DNA of 64,000 nt from Prevotella sp. (GCA_022511065.1 JAFLSG010000005.1:27828-91827); one strand, 5' to 3'. Shown: positions 1 to 9,818, counted from the stretch's first letter. The notes: a model not told the origin generated them from the sequence alone. Numbers and translations: made by a program.

Positions 1-933
1 GTCTCAAACCATAAGCGTTTCGTCTATAAGCTGCTTGGATTCAATGACGATGTGTGGGTAAAGACATCAGAGCAGAACCCGAATATTACCTACAACCAGT
101 TGCGTGCCGGCAGCTACACCCTTTGTGTGAGAATTCTGAATGAAGACGGCTCCATCGGCGACGAGGAAAGTCGTCTGGAGATATACATCCACCCGCCTTT
201 GTGGCGCACGCGCTGGGCAGTGTTGCTCTATATGATTGTGATAGCCCTTGCAGCCCTGCTGTGGCGTTATCGCTTCATGAAGAAGCAGAAGGAATTGGCA
301 GAGCTTGAGCGGATGCGCCGTGAATTAGAGAAGCGGCAGTGGATGAGCGAGATGCGCTCGCAGATGCAGGCGGAGCAAGTAGCCATGCGCAAGGCTGCGG
401 GTGAGGAAGTGGAGCCAGAGCCAATCACTGTCGGTGACGCGCATGAGGTAAGACTTGTATCGGACGACTTGGTGCCGTTCATGAAAGAGCAGTGCGGCAA
501 GTTTAAGGCTCCCGACCATAAGCGCGTGAAGTTCTCCTTCTTCCCGCTTGCCAATAGCCTGCAGGTGAGGTTTGACAAGAATCAGCTTGGGAGTGCCGTG
601 CAGATACTTTTGGACAACGCCGTGAAGTTCTCGCCGAGCGACTGTCGGGTGAAGGTGTTCGTGGAGCCGGGTGAGCATACCGCTATCATCCGCGTGGCAG
701 ATAGTGGTGTTGGCATCCCCGAGGAAGCCTTGAAGTATGTGTTTGCCCCGGTAGTGGGAGACGACGATGTGGTAGGACTGAACACAGTGAAGGACATCGT
801 GACGGCGCATGGCGGTACGGTGGAGGCTACGGAGAATCCGAGCGGAGGCTCGGTGTTCACCATCACGCTGCCTTTGGACGAGGTAGTGGTGGAAGAAGCC
901 GTGCTGATGGACGAAGAGGAAGAAACCGAGTAA
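1..933 (+). CDS. 3' part of a Y_Y_Y-domain membrane sensor with HATPase, no phosphoacceptor seen
   Basis: Open from the first base, so the gene begins upstream; 310 codons are visible. Visible residues 1-65 look like the end of a Y_Y_Y domain, the extracytoplasmic Ig-like fold that closes the propeller sensor of Bacteroides hybrid two-component systems. A membrane segment follows at about 71-90, then a charged coiled stretch, then a HATPase_c domain with an N box (LLDNAVKFS) and G1 box (ADSGVGIP). The G2 region (VVGLNTVKDI) is degenerate. No H-box/DHp helix (the usual F..NISHE.RTPL) lies between membrane and ATPase, and no receiver or AraC domain follows; the protein ends in an acidic tail. 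It lies 23 nt before a GH31 gene, so a glycan-sensing role is plausible. Signalling by phosphorelay looks unlikely from what is visible. Confidence 0.75.
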   Translation, partial: VSNHKRFVYKLLGFNDDVWVKTSEQNPNITYNQLRAGSYTLCVRILNEDGSIGDEESRLEIYIHPPLWRTRWAVLLYMIVIALAALLWRYRFMKKQKELAELERMRRELEKRQWMSEMRSQMQAEQVAMRKAAGEEVEPEPITVGDAHEVRLVSDDLVPFMKEQCGKFKAPDHKRVKFSFFPLANSLQVRFDKNQLGSAVQILLDNAVKFSPSDCRVKVFVEPGEHTAIIRVADSGVGIPEEALKYVFAPVVGDDDVVGLNTVKDIVTAHGGTVEATENPSGGSVFTITLPLDEVVVEEAVLMDEEEETE

Positions 934-956
934 ACGATAAAACAAAAACAGATAAG

Positions 957-3920
957 ATGAAAAAGATTGTAATGATTGCGTCTGCCCTGCTGTTTGCAGG
1001 GACGCTGATGGCTGCCGATGTGCAGGTCAGCGGAGACGGCGTGTTGGTAAAACCTGTCGGGGGGCAGGCGAAAGTTGTGAAACTGGAGGTTGTGAACGAC
1101 AACATCATCCGTGTGCGTGCCACATCGGAATCCGAACTGCCCCAGAAGCAGCCCAGTCTGATGATTGTTCCTCAAAAAGCCCCCGCCAAGAATGCCTATA
1201 CCGTTGGCGAGGAAGGTAACACGGTGGTTGTCAAGACCAAGAACGTGAAGGCTGTTGTGGACAAGACGACGGGCGAGGTTACTTTCTTCGATGCCGACGG
1301 TAAGCAGCTGCTGAAGGAAGCAAAGGGCGGCAAGAAGTTTCAGAACTTCACCGTACCCGAGCGTGAATATGGCTTGAAGGGAGGTCCTGCTATCACGGAG
1401 GAGATGAAGCACGGACTTACTTGGCAGGCGAAGTTCGATAGCCCTGCCGACGAAGCATTCTATGGGCTCGGTCAGCATCAGTCAGAGGAGTTCAACATGA
1501 AGGGTAAAAATGAAGACCTGTTCCAGTACAACACGAAAGTGTCCATCCCCTTTGTGCTGTCCAATAAGAATTATGGTATCCTTTGGGATTCATACAGCTA
1601 CTGCCGTTTCGGTAATCCCAATGACTATCTGCAACTGAACCGCGCCTTCAAGCTCTATGACAAGCATGGCAAGGCAGGGCATCTGACTGGAACCTATACG
1701 GACAAGAACGGTCATCAGCTTGTGCGTGCCGAGGACTCTATCTACTATGAGTATGCCTATCCTGCTGCGTCCGAGATAGCTTGCAAGACCGATGACGGGG
1801 GGATCAAGAATCTGCCGAAGGGTTTCAACCTGCAAGGTTCCAATGTTGTTTACGAAGGCTTCATTGAAGCACCCGTGACGAGCAACTATCAGTTCATCCT
1901 TTATTACGCTGGTTATATTAAGGTGTATATTGGTGGCAAGGAAGTGGTGGCTGAGCGTTGGCGCACCGCATGGAATCCCAACACCCATAAGTTCAACTGC
2001 GAACTGAAGGCGGGCGAAAAGGCACAGCTTCGCATCGAGTGGCAGCCCGATGGCAGCGAGTCCTACTGCGGTCTGCGTGTGGCTGAACCCCGTACTGCTG
2101 AGGAACAGGGACAACTGAGCATCTGGAGCGAGATGGCGCGCGATATGGACTACTATTTCATTGCCGGCAAGAATTTCGATGAAGTTATCTCAGGTTATCG
2201 CACGCTGACGGGTAAGGCAAGCCTCTATCCCAAGTGGGTGCTCGGTTTCTGGCAGAGCCGCGAGCGTTATAAGACCTCTGGCGAGATTGAGGCAACGCTC
2301 AAAGAGTTCCGCGACCGCCACATCCCCGTTGATAATATCGTGCAAGACTGGAACTACTGGAAACTCGACTCTTGGGGCGACCATACTTTTGAGGCTGACC
2401 GCTTCCCCAATCCGCAGGCAATGCTCGATTCTGTCCACGCTATGCACGGTCGCTTTATGATCTCCGTATGGCCGAAGTTCTACGATACCGTGGATAACTA
2501 CAAGGAGTTGGATGCCAACGGTTGGATGTATCATCAGGCTATCAAGGATGACATTCACGACTGGCTCGGTTTCCGTGGCTCGTTCTACGATGCCTACGAC
2601 GAAGGTGCCCGCAAGATGTTCTGGCGGCAGATGGATGAGAATCTTTATTCAAAATACAACAAGAAGGGTCAGCCGGGTGTAGATGCTTGGTGGATGGATG
2701 CTTCCGAGCCTAATGTTCGCGACTGCACTCCGATGTGGTATCGCAAGGCACTTTCAGGCCCTACGGCACTTGGCACCTCTACGGAGTATTTCAATGCTTA
2801 CTCCACCGTCAATGCCGATGCTATTTACAATGGTCAGCGCAGCGTATATAAGGGAGCAGCTGACGAGCCTCGCGTGTTCTTGCTGACCCGTAGCGGATTT
2901 GCCGGTGAGCAGCGTTTCTCTACCGCCACGTGGAGTGGTGACATCGGTACGCGCTGGGAAGATATGCGCGCCCAGATGACGGCAGGTCTTAACTACTCGA
3001 TGTCGGGCATTCCTTTCTGGGGAATGGATCAGGGTGGCTTCTGCGTAGAAAACCGCTATGCCGCTGCACAGCAGATATTCGACCATACGGGTGTAGAGAC
3101 TGCTGACCTTACCGAGTGGCGTGAGCTGCAGGCGCGCTGGAATCAGTTTGGTGCATTCATTCCGCTTTTCCGTGCCCACGGTCAGTGGCCGCTTCGTGAA
3201 ATCTGGAACATCGCGCCCGAGAATCATCCCACTTATAAGTCGTTTGTCTATTACGACAAGCTCCGCTATCGCCTGATGCCTTACCTCTATTCAATGGCAG
3301 GTTGGGCGCATTTCAAGGACTACACGCTCATGCGTGCCCTTGTGATGGATTTCAACGGTGACAAGCAGGTGGAGAATATCGGCAACCAGTGGATGTTCGG
3401 TCCTGCGCTGATGGCGTGTCCCGTCGGCTATTACAAGGCTCGCAACCGCTCAGTCTATTTCCCCAAGCAGTGTGGTTGGTATGACCTCTATACGGGTGAG
3501 CATATCAATGGCGGTCAGACGCTGGTGGTTGATGCTCCTTATGAGCGCATCCCCGTCTTTGTCCGCGAGGGCGCTATCATCCCCTTCGGTCCTGAGATGG
3601 AGTGGAGCGACGAGAAGCCCGCAGAACTTATCAATCTTTATGTATATGCAGGGCAGAACGGCGAGTTCCAGCTTTATGAGGACGAGGGGACTAACTATAA
3701 TTACGAGAAGGGTAAGTATGCCACCATTGATATTACTTACGATGATGCCTCTAAGACCGTCAGCTTCTCGCAGCGTAAGGGCAACTTCCCTGGTATGCTG
3801 AAGAATCGCCGCTTTAATGTGGTGCTTGTTTCGCAAGACAATGCTCGTGCGCTGAACCTCGACGATCCTGAGGGAAAGATGGTAGAGTATAATGGTAAGG
3901 CTGTAACCGTACAACTTTGA
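957..3920 (+). CDS. GH31 alpha-xylosidase-like glycosidase with PA14 insert
   Basis: A 987-residue exported glycoside hydrolase of family 31, which hydrolyses alpha-linked xylosyl or glucosyl groups by a retaining mechanism. A signal peptide covers residues 1-19 (ends LMA/AD). An N-terminal GH31 beta domain is interrupted at about residues 255-385 by a PA14 domain, as in xyloglucan alpha-xylosidases of the Xyl31 type. The TIM barrel carries the nucleophile D581 in WWMDASEP and the likely acid/base D662 in TWSGDIG. Two C-terminal beta domains follow. The length fits PA14-containing alpha-xylosidases. It is probably cotranscribed with the sensor-like gene just upstream. Alpha-xylosidase specificity is inferred from the PA14 architecture; alpha-glucosidase cannot be excluded. 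Confidence 0.88.
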   Translation: MKKIVMIASALLFAGTLMAADVQVSGDGVLVKPVGGQAKVVKLEVVNDNIIRVRATSESELPQKQPSLMIVPQKAPAKNAYTVGEEGNTVVVKTKNVKAVVDKTTGEVTFFDADGKQLLKEAKGGKKFQNFTVPEREYGLKGGPAITEEMKHGLTWQAKFDSPADEAFYGLGQHQSEEFNMKGKNEDLFQYNTKVSIPFVLSNKNYGILWDSYSYCRFGNPNDYLQLNRAFKLYDKHGKAGHLTGTYTDKNGHQLVRAEDSIYYEYAYPAASEIACKTDDGGIKNLPKGFNLQGSNVVYEGFIEAPVTSNYQFILYYAGYIKVYIGGKEVVAERWRTAWNPNTHKFNCELKAGEKAQLRIEWQPDGSESYCGLRVAEPRTAEEQGQLSIWSEMARDMDYYFIAGKNFDEVISGYRTLTGKASLYPKWVLGFWQSRERYKTSGEIEATLKEFRDRHIPVDNIVQDWNYWKLDSWGDHTFEADRFPNPQAMLDSVHAMHGRFMISVWPKFYDTVDNYKELDANGWMYHQAIKDDIHDWLGFRGSFYDAYDEGARKMFWRQMDENLYSKYNKKGQPGVDAWWMDASEPNVRDCTPMWYRKALSGPTALGTSTEYFNAYSTVNADAIYNGQRSVYKGAADEPRVFLLTRSGFAGEQRFSTATWSGDIGTRWEDMRAQMTAGLNYSMSGIPFWGMDQGGFCVENRYAAAQQIFDHTGVETADLTEWRELQARWNQFGAFIPLFRAHGQWPLREIWNIAPENHPTYKSFVYYDKLRYRLMPYLYSMAGWAHFKDYTLMRALVMDFNGDKQVENIGNQWMFGPALMACPVGYYKARNRSVYFPKQCGWYDLYTGEHINGGQTLVVDAPYERIPVFVREGAIIPFGPEMEWSDEKPAELINLYVYAGQNGEFQLYEDEGTNYNYEKGKYATIDITYDDASKTVSFSQRKGNFPGMLKNRRFNVVLVSQDNARALNLDDPEGKMVEYNGKAVTVQL

Positions 3921-3956
3921 GATTCCGTTAGCAACGCGTTTCTAATATGTAGCATG

Positions 3957-4001
3957 GATGCTCCGCTGCGCCCAACCGGGCGTTTGCGGAGCATCTTTTT
4001 T
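3957..4001. terminator. Strong hairpin terminator between convergent genes
   Basis: A GATGCTCCGC / GCGGAGCATC stem (3957-3966 with 3986-3995) encloses a second short GC stem and is followed by six T residues on the plus strand. It lies between the plus-strand GH31 gene and the minus-strand DUF3943 gene and could serve both. Confidence 0.85.
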
Positions 4002-4047
4002 ATGCGTATGCCTGATGATTGGTGCTTGCCAATGGCGGTCTGTCTCC

Positions 4048-6366
4048 TTACAAATGACAGGTAGCCCCGAGCCTTACCTCAAAGGTATTCGTGTGAATGT
4101 CGTCGTGGTAAGTGTAGTGAGTGCGACGGTCGAAATAAGAGCCTGAAAGCACGATGCTCCAATTTCGGTAAATATCGAACTCCGCCATCGGGTTGATGAC
4201 CAAAAGCCCGGCGCTCCCCTTGTCACCCTGTGCGTTCAAATGCAGCGGGTCAATATTCTCCAGGTCTTTTTGCTCATAGCCTTTCCACGTGAAGATGCGG
4301 TAATATTGTGCGTGGAAGATGAAGCGCCCGAAGTTGCGGAGTTCAAGGTGCGTTTTCGACTTGACACTGAATCCGCTGCCCATGTTGTAGTCGCGGTCGA
4401 TGAACTGGTAGTAGTCCGTCTTTGCGCCTCCGAGCAGTATGCCGTTGAGGAAGATGCGCTGTTCAAGGCGCGAAAGCATACCGATGGGCGGAATCTGATA
4501 GATGACACCGGGACCGAAGGCAGCCGCCTCACTGATGCGGTAGGGCGTGAGGTCAGAACCTTCCTTGACGGGCTTGGAGTCGAAATAGTCGAAGTGCTGG
4601 TAGATACCGAACTCGGCCTTCATGTCCCTGTTCCAAATCATGGGTGTGCTCCAGATGCGCCCCATGAAGTGAATTTGGTTGATGAAAGGCTGGTTGCCGC
4701 TGAGTGCGAATGTTGCCTCTGCATCAAAGAAGTCATAAGGCGCATTGTAGTCTCCCTGATTGATGGGGTCTCCATACTCCAAGTAGAAATTAACGTAAGG
4801 GTCATGCTCTCCACGGAACAGCGCGCCGTTGTCTGCCAGATAGTGGTCGCCCATGGATATGGAGAAGTCTATCGGGTTACGTTGATAGTCGTGGTGCAGG
4901 TAGTGGTCGCTTTTCACACGCCATGCGTCACCCGAGGCAAACCGCTTCAGCTGTCCCATCGGATTGACCACGGTGGCAGCCGCCTCACGCCAGAATCGAT
5001 TCCATCCCCGCTTTGACTCGTTGAGGAAGATACGGCTGATGCGGTTGGTGATTTCTCCGATGCAGATACCTCCGAAGGTGGTAGCGAACAAATCGTTGAT
5101 GGCTGGCGGCTCAATCTCTCCGAGGTACTCCCATTGTAGCGAACCGATGAGTGAGAAGGGGGCTGCCTCCCAGAAACTGAGTCCTTGCGAGCGGGCGGCG
5201 TTGAAGTAGAGGTTGCCGTGGTAGGGGTGCATGAAGAGGTTGGTGGAAAACTGGTCGTTGTCCCATACGGGGAGCGTCTTAAAGTTCTCCTTCCATGTAT
5301 GCAGCGTGGTCTGGGCAAAATCCTGATTGGTCGCAAAGCGGTCAAAGAGATGCACGCCCGCGTTGATGCCCGTCACCTCGGCGAGTGCCCACCATGGATG
5401 CTTGGCTCTCGGCAGCGCCATCAGTGAGTCGGCGGGTGTCTTGGGCTTCTTTTTCTCCCACAGCGAGGCATTCGGTTTGTTGCCATGCGGATAGCGGAAC
5501 GTGAGTCCCGCCTCGGCGAAGGCACGGCTGCGGTAGCGGTGGTTGTTGGCGTAATAACGGGTATCGCCGTAGCCGACGGTGGCAAATGCCCCGATGTACC
5601 TCGACAACTGATAGTCCGCATTCAGGCGGGCTTGCAGCGAAAACAGACGGTCGGGGTCATCCGCCGTGTGGTGGTGGAACGTTTCGATGTGGGAATAGCC
5701 CACATCGCCGCTGACCGACCATCGGGGAGACAGTTGGAAATACTGACCGATGCGATAGAACAATGCGCCGGAGAACCTGTCGTCAAGTCCCGTGTAGTGC
5801 GTTCCTACGCCGAGTATGTTGTAGGTACTACGGTTGCGGAAGCGCACGGCGGCGTTGAACTTGGTGCCCGTACCGCCAAACGCCATGACATCGATGGTGG
5901 TCTTCGGGTTTACGTTCACCAATCCTAATTTGTGGGCGATGGTGTCGTGCGTGTAGTTGATGACACCCACCTGCCAGCCCCGAGGGTGGGAGTGCGCCAC
6001 ATTGATGATTCCAATCTGCGTGCCGTTCACAGAGTCCGCATAGTTGTACGGCGCTATCTGCACCCCGCGCATATAGCCCTCCGCCACGTTGAGCATGCTT
6101 GACAACTGTATGCCCCGCTCCATCCCTCGGGAAATATTTGTCAGTCCTCCCATCTGCAAGCCGTGGAAGGGCGAGAGCGCTATGTTGGAGATGAGGTTCA
6201 GCTGAACGCCTCGGAGCGTGTCCGTGTGGTTGTTCAGTCCGATGCTGAAGTGTGATATATGGGTGGAATCCTCCGCATGATTGCTCCCGATGTCTATGGA
6301 AAGACCGTGCTGTGCATGGGCGGCGGTCGCTGTCAGCAGAAGAATCCAAAGTCCGATTTTCCTCAT
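4048..6366 (-). CDS. DUF3943 outer-membrane-associated protein
   Basis: A 772-residue exported protein of the Bacteroidetes DUF3943 family, function unknown. The start is set at 6366 because a clean signal peptide (MRKIGLWILLLTATAAHAQ) begins there, and because the -7 box at 6388-6395 would place the transcript start downstream of the earlier ATG at 6390. Residues 30-180 contain repeated G-x-Q/N-x-G strands (RGVQLNLISNIA, HGLQMGGLTNIS, RGIQLSSMLNVA, GTQIGIINVA), typical of a beta-rich or barrel region. The DUF3943 core at about residues 330-460 has HPYHGNLYFNAARS. More aromatic beta strands follow to the end, suggesting an outer-membrane barrel. It is transcribed alone, convergent with the GH31 gene. 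Confidence 0.78.
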   Translation of the reverse strand: MRKIGLWILLLTATAAHAQHGLSIDIGSNHAEDSTHISHFSIGLNNHTDTLRGVQLNLISNIALSPFHGLQMGGLTNISRGMERGIQLSSMLNVAEGYMRGVQIAPYNYADSVNGTQIGIINVAHSHPRGWQVGVINYTHDTIAHKLGLVNVNPKTTIDVMAFGGTGTKFNAAVRFRNRSTYNILGVGTHYTGLDDRFSGALFYRIGQYFQLSPRWSVSGDVGYSHIETFHHHTADDPDRLFSLQARLNADYQLSRYIGAFATVGYGDTRYYANNHRYRSRAFAEAGLTFRYPHGNKPNASLWEKKKPKTPADSLMALPRAKHPWWALAEVTGINAGVHLFDRFATNQDFAQTTLHTWKENFKTLPVWDNDQFSTNLFMHPYHGNLYFNAARSQGLSFWEAAPFSLIGSLQWEYLGEIEPPAINDLFATTFGGICIGEITNRISRIFLNESKRGWNRFWREAAATVVNPMGQLKRFASGDAWRVKSDHYLHHDYQRNPIDFSISMGDHYLADNGALFRGEHDPYVNFYLEYGDPINQGDYNAPYDFFDAEATFALSGNQPFINQIHFMGRIWSTPMIWNRDMKAEFGIYQHFDYFDSKPVKEGSDLTPYRISEAAAFGPGVIYQIPPIGMLSRLEQRIFLNGILLGGAKTDYYQFIDRDYNMGSGFSVKSKTHLELRNFGRFIFHAQYYRIFTWKGYEQKDLENIDPLHLNAQGDKGSAGLLVINPMAEFDIYRNWSIVLSGSYFDRRTHYTYHDDIHTNTFEVRLGATCHL

Positions 6367-6387
6367 AGTGTCTGTCTTTTTTGGTTG

Positions 6388-6395
6388 CAAAGATA
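6388..6395 (-). promoter_or_regulatory. -7 box of the DUF3943 gene
   Basis: Reads TATCTTTG on the minus strand, a match to the Bacteroidetes TAnnTTTG element. It lies 21 nt before the ATG chosen at 6366 and argues against the upstream ATG. Confidence 0.6.
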
Positions 6396-6444
6396 CATAT
6401 TTTCTCCCGGAAGTGCCGTATATAGTTGGCGGAAATTTCGGGTG

Positions 6445-7977
6445 TCAAGGGTGTGCTTGCTTGGCAGGTGTTAGCTGTGGGACGTATTTGGCGGGTGCCT
6501 GTCCCTTTCCTTTCAGAATGTCAGTAAACTGCTGTGGGCTGATGGTGACAGCGCCTCTCATGAACTCGGGAATATTATAGCTTTTCATGAATTGCCGGTG
6601 ATAGTCAGGGTCGGCAGTGGGCAGTTCAAAAGGCTTGGAACCACGACCATGTTTATCAATGTGGGCGATGAACGGGCGGGTATATACCCCGTCGTCGCGG
6701 CGACTACTGAAAATGAGCCACCTGCCATTGCTTGACCACGCGTGATAGCTTTCTGTTTCTGGAGAGTTCAGTTCCGTAAGTGGTCGTACTTCATTGGTTT
6801 GCAAGTCAAGCATCCATAGGTCGGCCTCGCGATGCCAAATGTGGAAATAGCCGTATTTCCCTAACGTGAAGATAAGAAAGCGGCCGTCGGGCGAGATGCG
6901 GGGCAGGGCGGCACTTGCATCGTGGGCAGCAGCGTCGAACACCATCTGCCGCTCGCCAAACTGACGGGTTTCGGGGTTAAAGCTCTTACGGTAGATGTTG
7001 TATTTCAAACTGTCGATGGAAGCGACGATGGCAGCGCTTCGGGTGAGGGTCGTGTCGCGAAGTTCCAAGTGGGCACTGCAATAATAAAGCGAGCGGCCAT
7101 CGGGTGCCCAAAAGGGGAATACCTCAAACTCATCTGGGTCGTTTGCCACGTGGGTCACCTCGTTACGCTCCACATCGTAGGCTATCAGGTCACTCTCCGT
7201 ATCAAACACCTCAATCTTATTGCGATTGGTTATGTGGAAACTCTGATGCGTCTTGTCCGTTGAGTAGGCGATTAGCTTCAGCCACGGATGCCACGAGGGA
7301 TAGACACCGGCAGAAAGCAGCGAGTCGTGCTGTAAGTTGGCTTTCATGGTCTTGCCGTCGTAAGTGATGACCGTCCCGCCATGCTGCTGACGGGCGTGGA
7401 ACTGCATTCGTGCGGGGTTATACTGCTGATAGCTGTGACAGTTGATGCACTGTCCGTCTTTCTCGAACGAGCAGAGCATATTGTCGTAGATGACACTTTC
7501 GTCGTAGTTTTCGAGACATCGCTGATTGATGGTCAGCTCCTCGTAGGTAATGTACGAGGGTGCGATAAGGCGGTAGCTGATATATGGGTCTATCGAGTCT
7601 GGCGATACAAAGATTCGGAACGGCTTAAACCTCGTCCACTTTTCGCCCTCACGGGCATAGACTTCCACCTCAATCGCCTTACCGGCAGCCTTGCCCGTGA
7701 GCCTTCGCCAGTCGTTGATGGCGGGCTGCGCCTTACTGCCTCCGCAGATAATCTCATCATCGCCGAAAGCGTAGCGAGCCACGAACTCGTCGGCAGCTTG
7801 GTCAAGCTCAAAGGTCAGCGGGGCGATGTTCACCGGCACGGTCACATCGGCATAGTCCGGATAAATCTTGGGCAGCGCGTCGCTATTGGTGTATTCCGCC
7901 GGGATCCGTGCCCTGTCACAGGCCACCAAGAGGCAGACTATCGCGAAAGCTGTGAGGATGAGGATATGTCGTTTCAT
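6445..7977 (-). CDS. PD40/TolB-like beta-propeller lipoprotein with CXXCH motif
   Basis: A 510-residue lipoprotein: the signal peptide ends in a lipobox (CLLVAC, Cys 20). The C-terminal half has WD40-like PD40 repeats as in TolB-type propellers (YPSWHPWLKLIAYS, FPFWAPDGRSLYYCS, LPRISPDGRFLIF, YHAWSSNGRWLIFSS). The middle contains CINCHS, a CXXCH sequence of the type that binds c-type heme, preceded by a third cysteine. Family members are often annotated as TolB-like or cytochrome-c-related, but no function is established here. It follows the DUF6057 gene by 3 nt, so the two are an operon and probably work together at the envelope. Heme attachment is possible but unproven; a disulfide or metal site is the alternative. 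Confidence 0.75.
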   Translation of the reverse strand: MKRHILILTAFAIVCLLVACDRARIPAEYTNSDALPKIYPDYADVTVPVNIAPLTFELDQAADEFVARYAFGDDEIICGGSKAQPAINDWRRLTGKAAGKAIEVEVYAREGEKWTRFKPFRIFVSPDSIDPYISYRLIAPSYITYEELTINQRCLENYDESVIYDNMLCSFEKDGQCINCHSYQQYNPARMQFHARQQHGGTVITYDGKTMKANLQHDSLLSAGVYPSWHPWLKLIAYSTDKTHQSFHITNRNKIEVFDTESDLIAYDVERNEVTHVANDPDEFEVFPFWAPDGRSLYYCSAHLELRDTTLTRSAAIVASIDSLKYNIYRKSFNPETRQFGERQMVFDAAAHDASAALPRISPDGRFLIFTLGKYGYFHIWHREADLWMLDLQTNEVRPLTELNSPETESYHAWSSNGRWLIFSSRRDDGVYTRPFIAHIDKHGRGSKPFELPTADPDYHRQFMKSYNIPEFMRGAVTISPQQFTDILKGKGQAPAKYVPQLTPAKQAHP

Positions 7978-7980
7978 GTT

Positions 7981-9804
7981 TTAATACTGCTTGAGGTTGC
8001 TCATTAGGAAATAGTGGTAATAGAACGTGTCACCGAAATATGGGTAGAGCGCTTCCCGTGCCACTTCAATGTCGGCTCCCTCATACTGGGCACTCGCCCG
8101 CATGAACTGCTCGAAGCTCTCCTTGATGCCGGGGTCGAAGGGCAGTTCGTAGATGTCCTTTCGCTTATCCTTCTGTGCAAAGAGATAGGCAGCTTCTTGG
8201 TAGTGGCGGGGTAGCTGACGGCCTTCGTGCCGCTTGGCGTAGTTGATGAAGTGCGACCAAAACAGCCGACTATCCTGAAACCAGAGCGAGGCAATCAGTG
8301 CCTGCTCCTGAAATACGGGGTCTGCCGATTCGGTGCTGACGAGCAGGCGCATGAGGAACGGCTCTACCATCCCTTGGTCGGAGTCCAACTTGTCACGATA
8401 CTGCATCATATGGGTGATGAAGTTCATCTCCGGGTCTTGCACGACTGCTTTCGGGTCGCCCGCCAAATGCTCGTGATAGTCTGCCCATTTGCGGAAGAAG
8501 AGCGTTTTTTGCAGCAAGTGCAGATATTTCCTTGCCACCTGCTCCTCTCCGTTCAGTATCGCTGCCTTGGTCATTAGCTTGTAGTATTCCGGTCGCCAGT
8601 CGTATTCCACGCCCATCTCCATGCACAGACGATAGCAGTAGTTCGTCACGCCGTAATGGTAGTAAATGAGCGGCCCAATCACCTGCATCAGCCTCACCTT
8701 GAAAGGAGCGCGGTAGCGCTTCGAGCCGTTTCGGTATCGGTACATATCTTCCGCCTGCCGTCCCAATCGGGCGAGGGCGATGTTACGCATGATGACAATG
8801 GCTCGCGTGGGCTCGTCTTTCTGCTTTTCTGCCTCTTCAAGCACCCCTTTCCAGTTGAGGTTTTCAATGTGCCGTTGCATTCTCAGCTCGTGGTGAAAGT
8901 TCTCGTCACGATACCAAAACGTGGCGATGCACACCACCATTCCCACCGCAACCACTGCATGAGCCACCATCCACCGACGGTGCTTTACAATCTCCTCCCT
9001 GCGCTGTTCGCGGTAAGTAACCACCAGCGTGAGGTAATAGGCTGCGAGGAGATAGAAGGGGATGTAATATTCCTGATGGCGCACGGTGATGTTGTAGAGT
9101 GGAAGCTCCGCCCAATAGATGTTGCTCACGTTGGTTTGGTAATAGACGAAACGGTAATAGAGTAGAGGGATGGCAGCCGTGCAGAGCAGAGCCGCCAAAC
9201 CCGTCACAAAGTCTTTCCTTCCCACTATTGCCCATACACCCATCAGCAACACGGCTGCCAATGCGTAGATGCCCGTCAGCGGATAGCCTATCGCCGTCAC
9301 CGCCAGTAGATAGGCAATGTGCAACAGCCGTTTCTCCGGCAGACAACGGTAGCCCCACAGGAGCGCCACCACGGCAGTAGTCCCAAGGGTCGTGACGAAG
9401 AAATGGCCGCGCAGTTTCAGCATATAGACCCAATAGCCTAAATCGGCGTTGGTCAGCAGAAGCAGCACCACCGGCAGAAGCAGCATTGCCGCCCACTTGT
9501 CGGGGATGCGGAACGCCCGCCTTGTGAGCCATATCAATAGGCACCACCATGCTCCAAGCAGCGTAACCCCGATGCCCGGGTGGTAGAGAAACTGAGTGAA
9601 AAACGTGCCGAGGTAAGTGAGCATTCCGCCCGGCACCACCATCTGCTGTTGGAAAAAGAGCGGAGTGAAAAGAAACAGATTCATCTCCTGTACCTTCCAC
9701 AGGAGGTCGCGCTCGAAGATAAGCAGCGTCCACGCCGCTACCATCCCCGCCACATAGACTAAAAGTCTGCCTCTTTTCATCGGTGTTTTTCCGTCATTCA
9801 TCAT
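7981..9804 (-). CDS. DUF6057 multi-pass membrane protein
   Basis: A 607-residue integral membrane protein of the DUF6057 family, function unknown. About eight to nine hydrophobic segments fill the first 300 residues (for example VAGMVAAWTLLIF, WAAMLLLPVVLLLLT). The C-terminal half is soluble and helical, resembling a repeat scaffold. The ATG at 9804 (or the adjacent 9801) is chosen because the promoter at 9819-9849 lies between it and the earlier TTG. It is the first gene of a two-gene operon with the PD40 lipoprotein, a pairing that suggests a joint envelope complex. The -33 element lies inside the remnant of a decayed gene on the other strand. Confidence 0.75.
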   Translation of the reverse strand: MMNDGKTPMKRGRLLVYVAGMVAAWTLLIFERDLLWKVQEMNLFLFTPLFFQQQMVVPGGMLTYLGTFFTQFLYHPGIGVTLLGAWWCLLIWLTRRAFRIPDKWAAMLLLPVVLLLLTNADLGYWVYMLKLRGHFFVTTLGTTAVVALLWGYRCLPEKRLLHIAYLLAVTAIGYPLTGIYALAAVLLMGVWAIVGRKDFVTGLAALLCTAAIPLLYYRFVYYQTNVSNIYWAELPLYNITVRHQEYYIPFYLLAAYYLTLVVTYREQRREEIVKHRRWMVAHAVVAVGMVVCIATFWYRDENFHHELRMQRHIENLNWKGVLEEAEKQKDEPTRAIVIMRNIALARLGRQAEDMYRYRNGSKRYRAPFKVRLMQVIGPLIYYHYGVTNYCYRLCMEMGVEYDWRPEYYKLMTKAAILNGEEQVARKYLHLLQKTLFFRKWADYHEHLAGDPKAVVQDPEMNFITHMMQYRDKLDSDQGMVEPFLMRLLVSTESADPVFQEQALIASLWFQDSRLFWSHFINYAKRHEGRQLPRHYQEAAYLFAQKDKRKDIYELPFDPGIKESFEQFMRASAQYEGADIEVAREALYPYFGDTFYYHYFLMSNLKQY

Positions 9805-9818
9805 ATTTGTTTCTGCTG

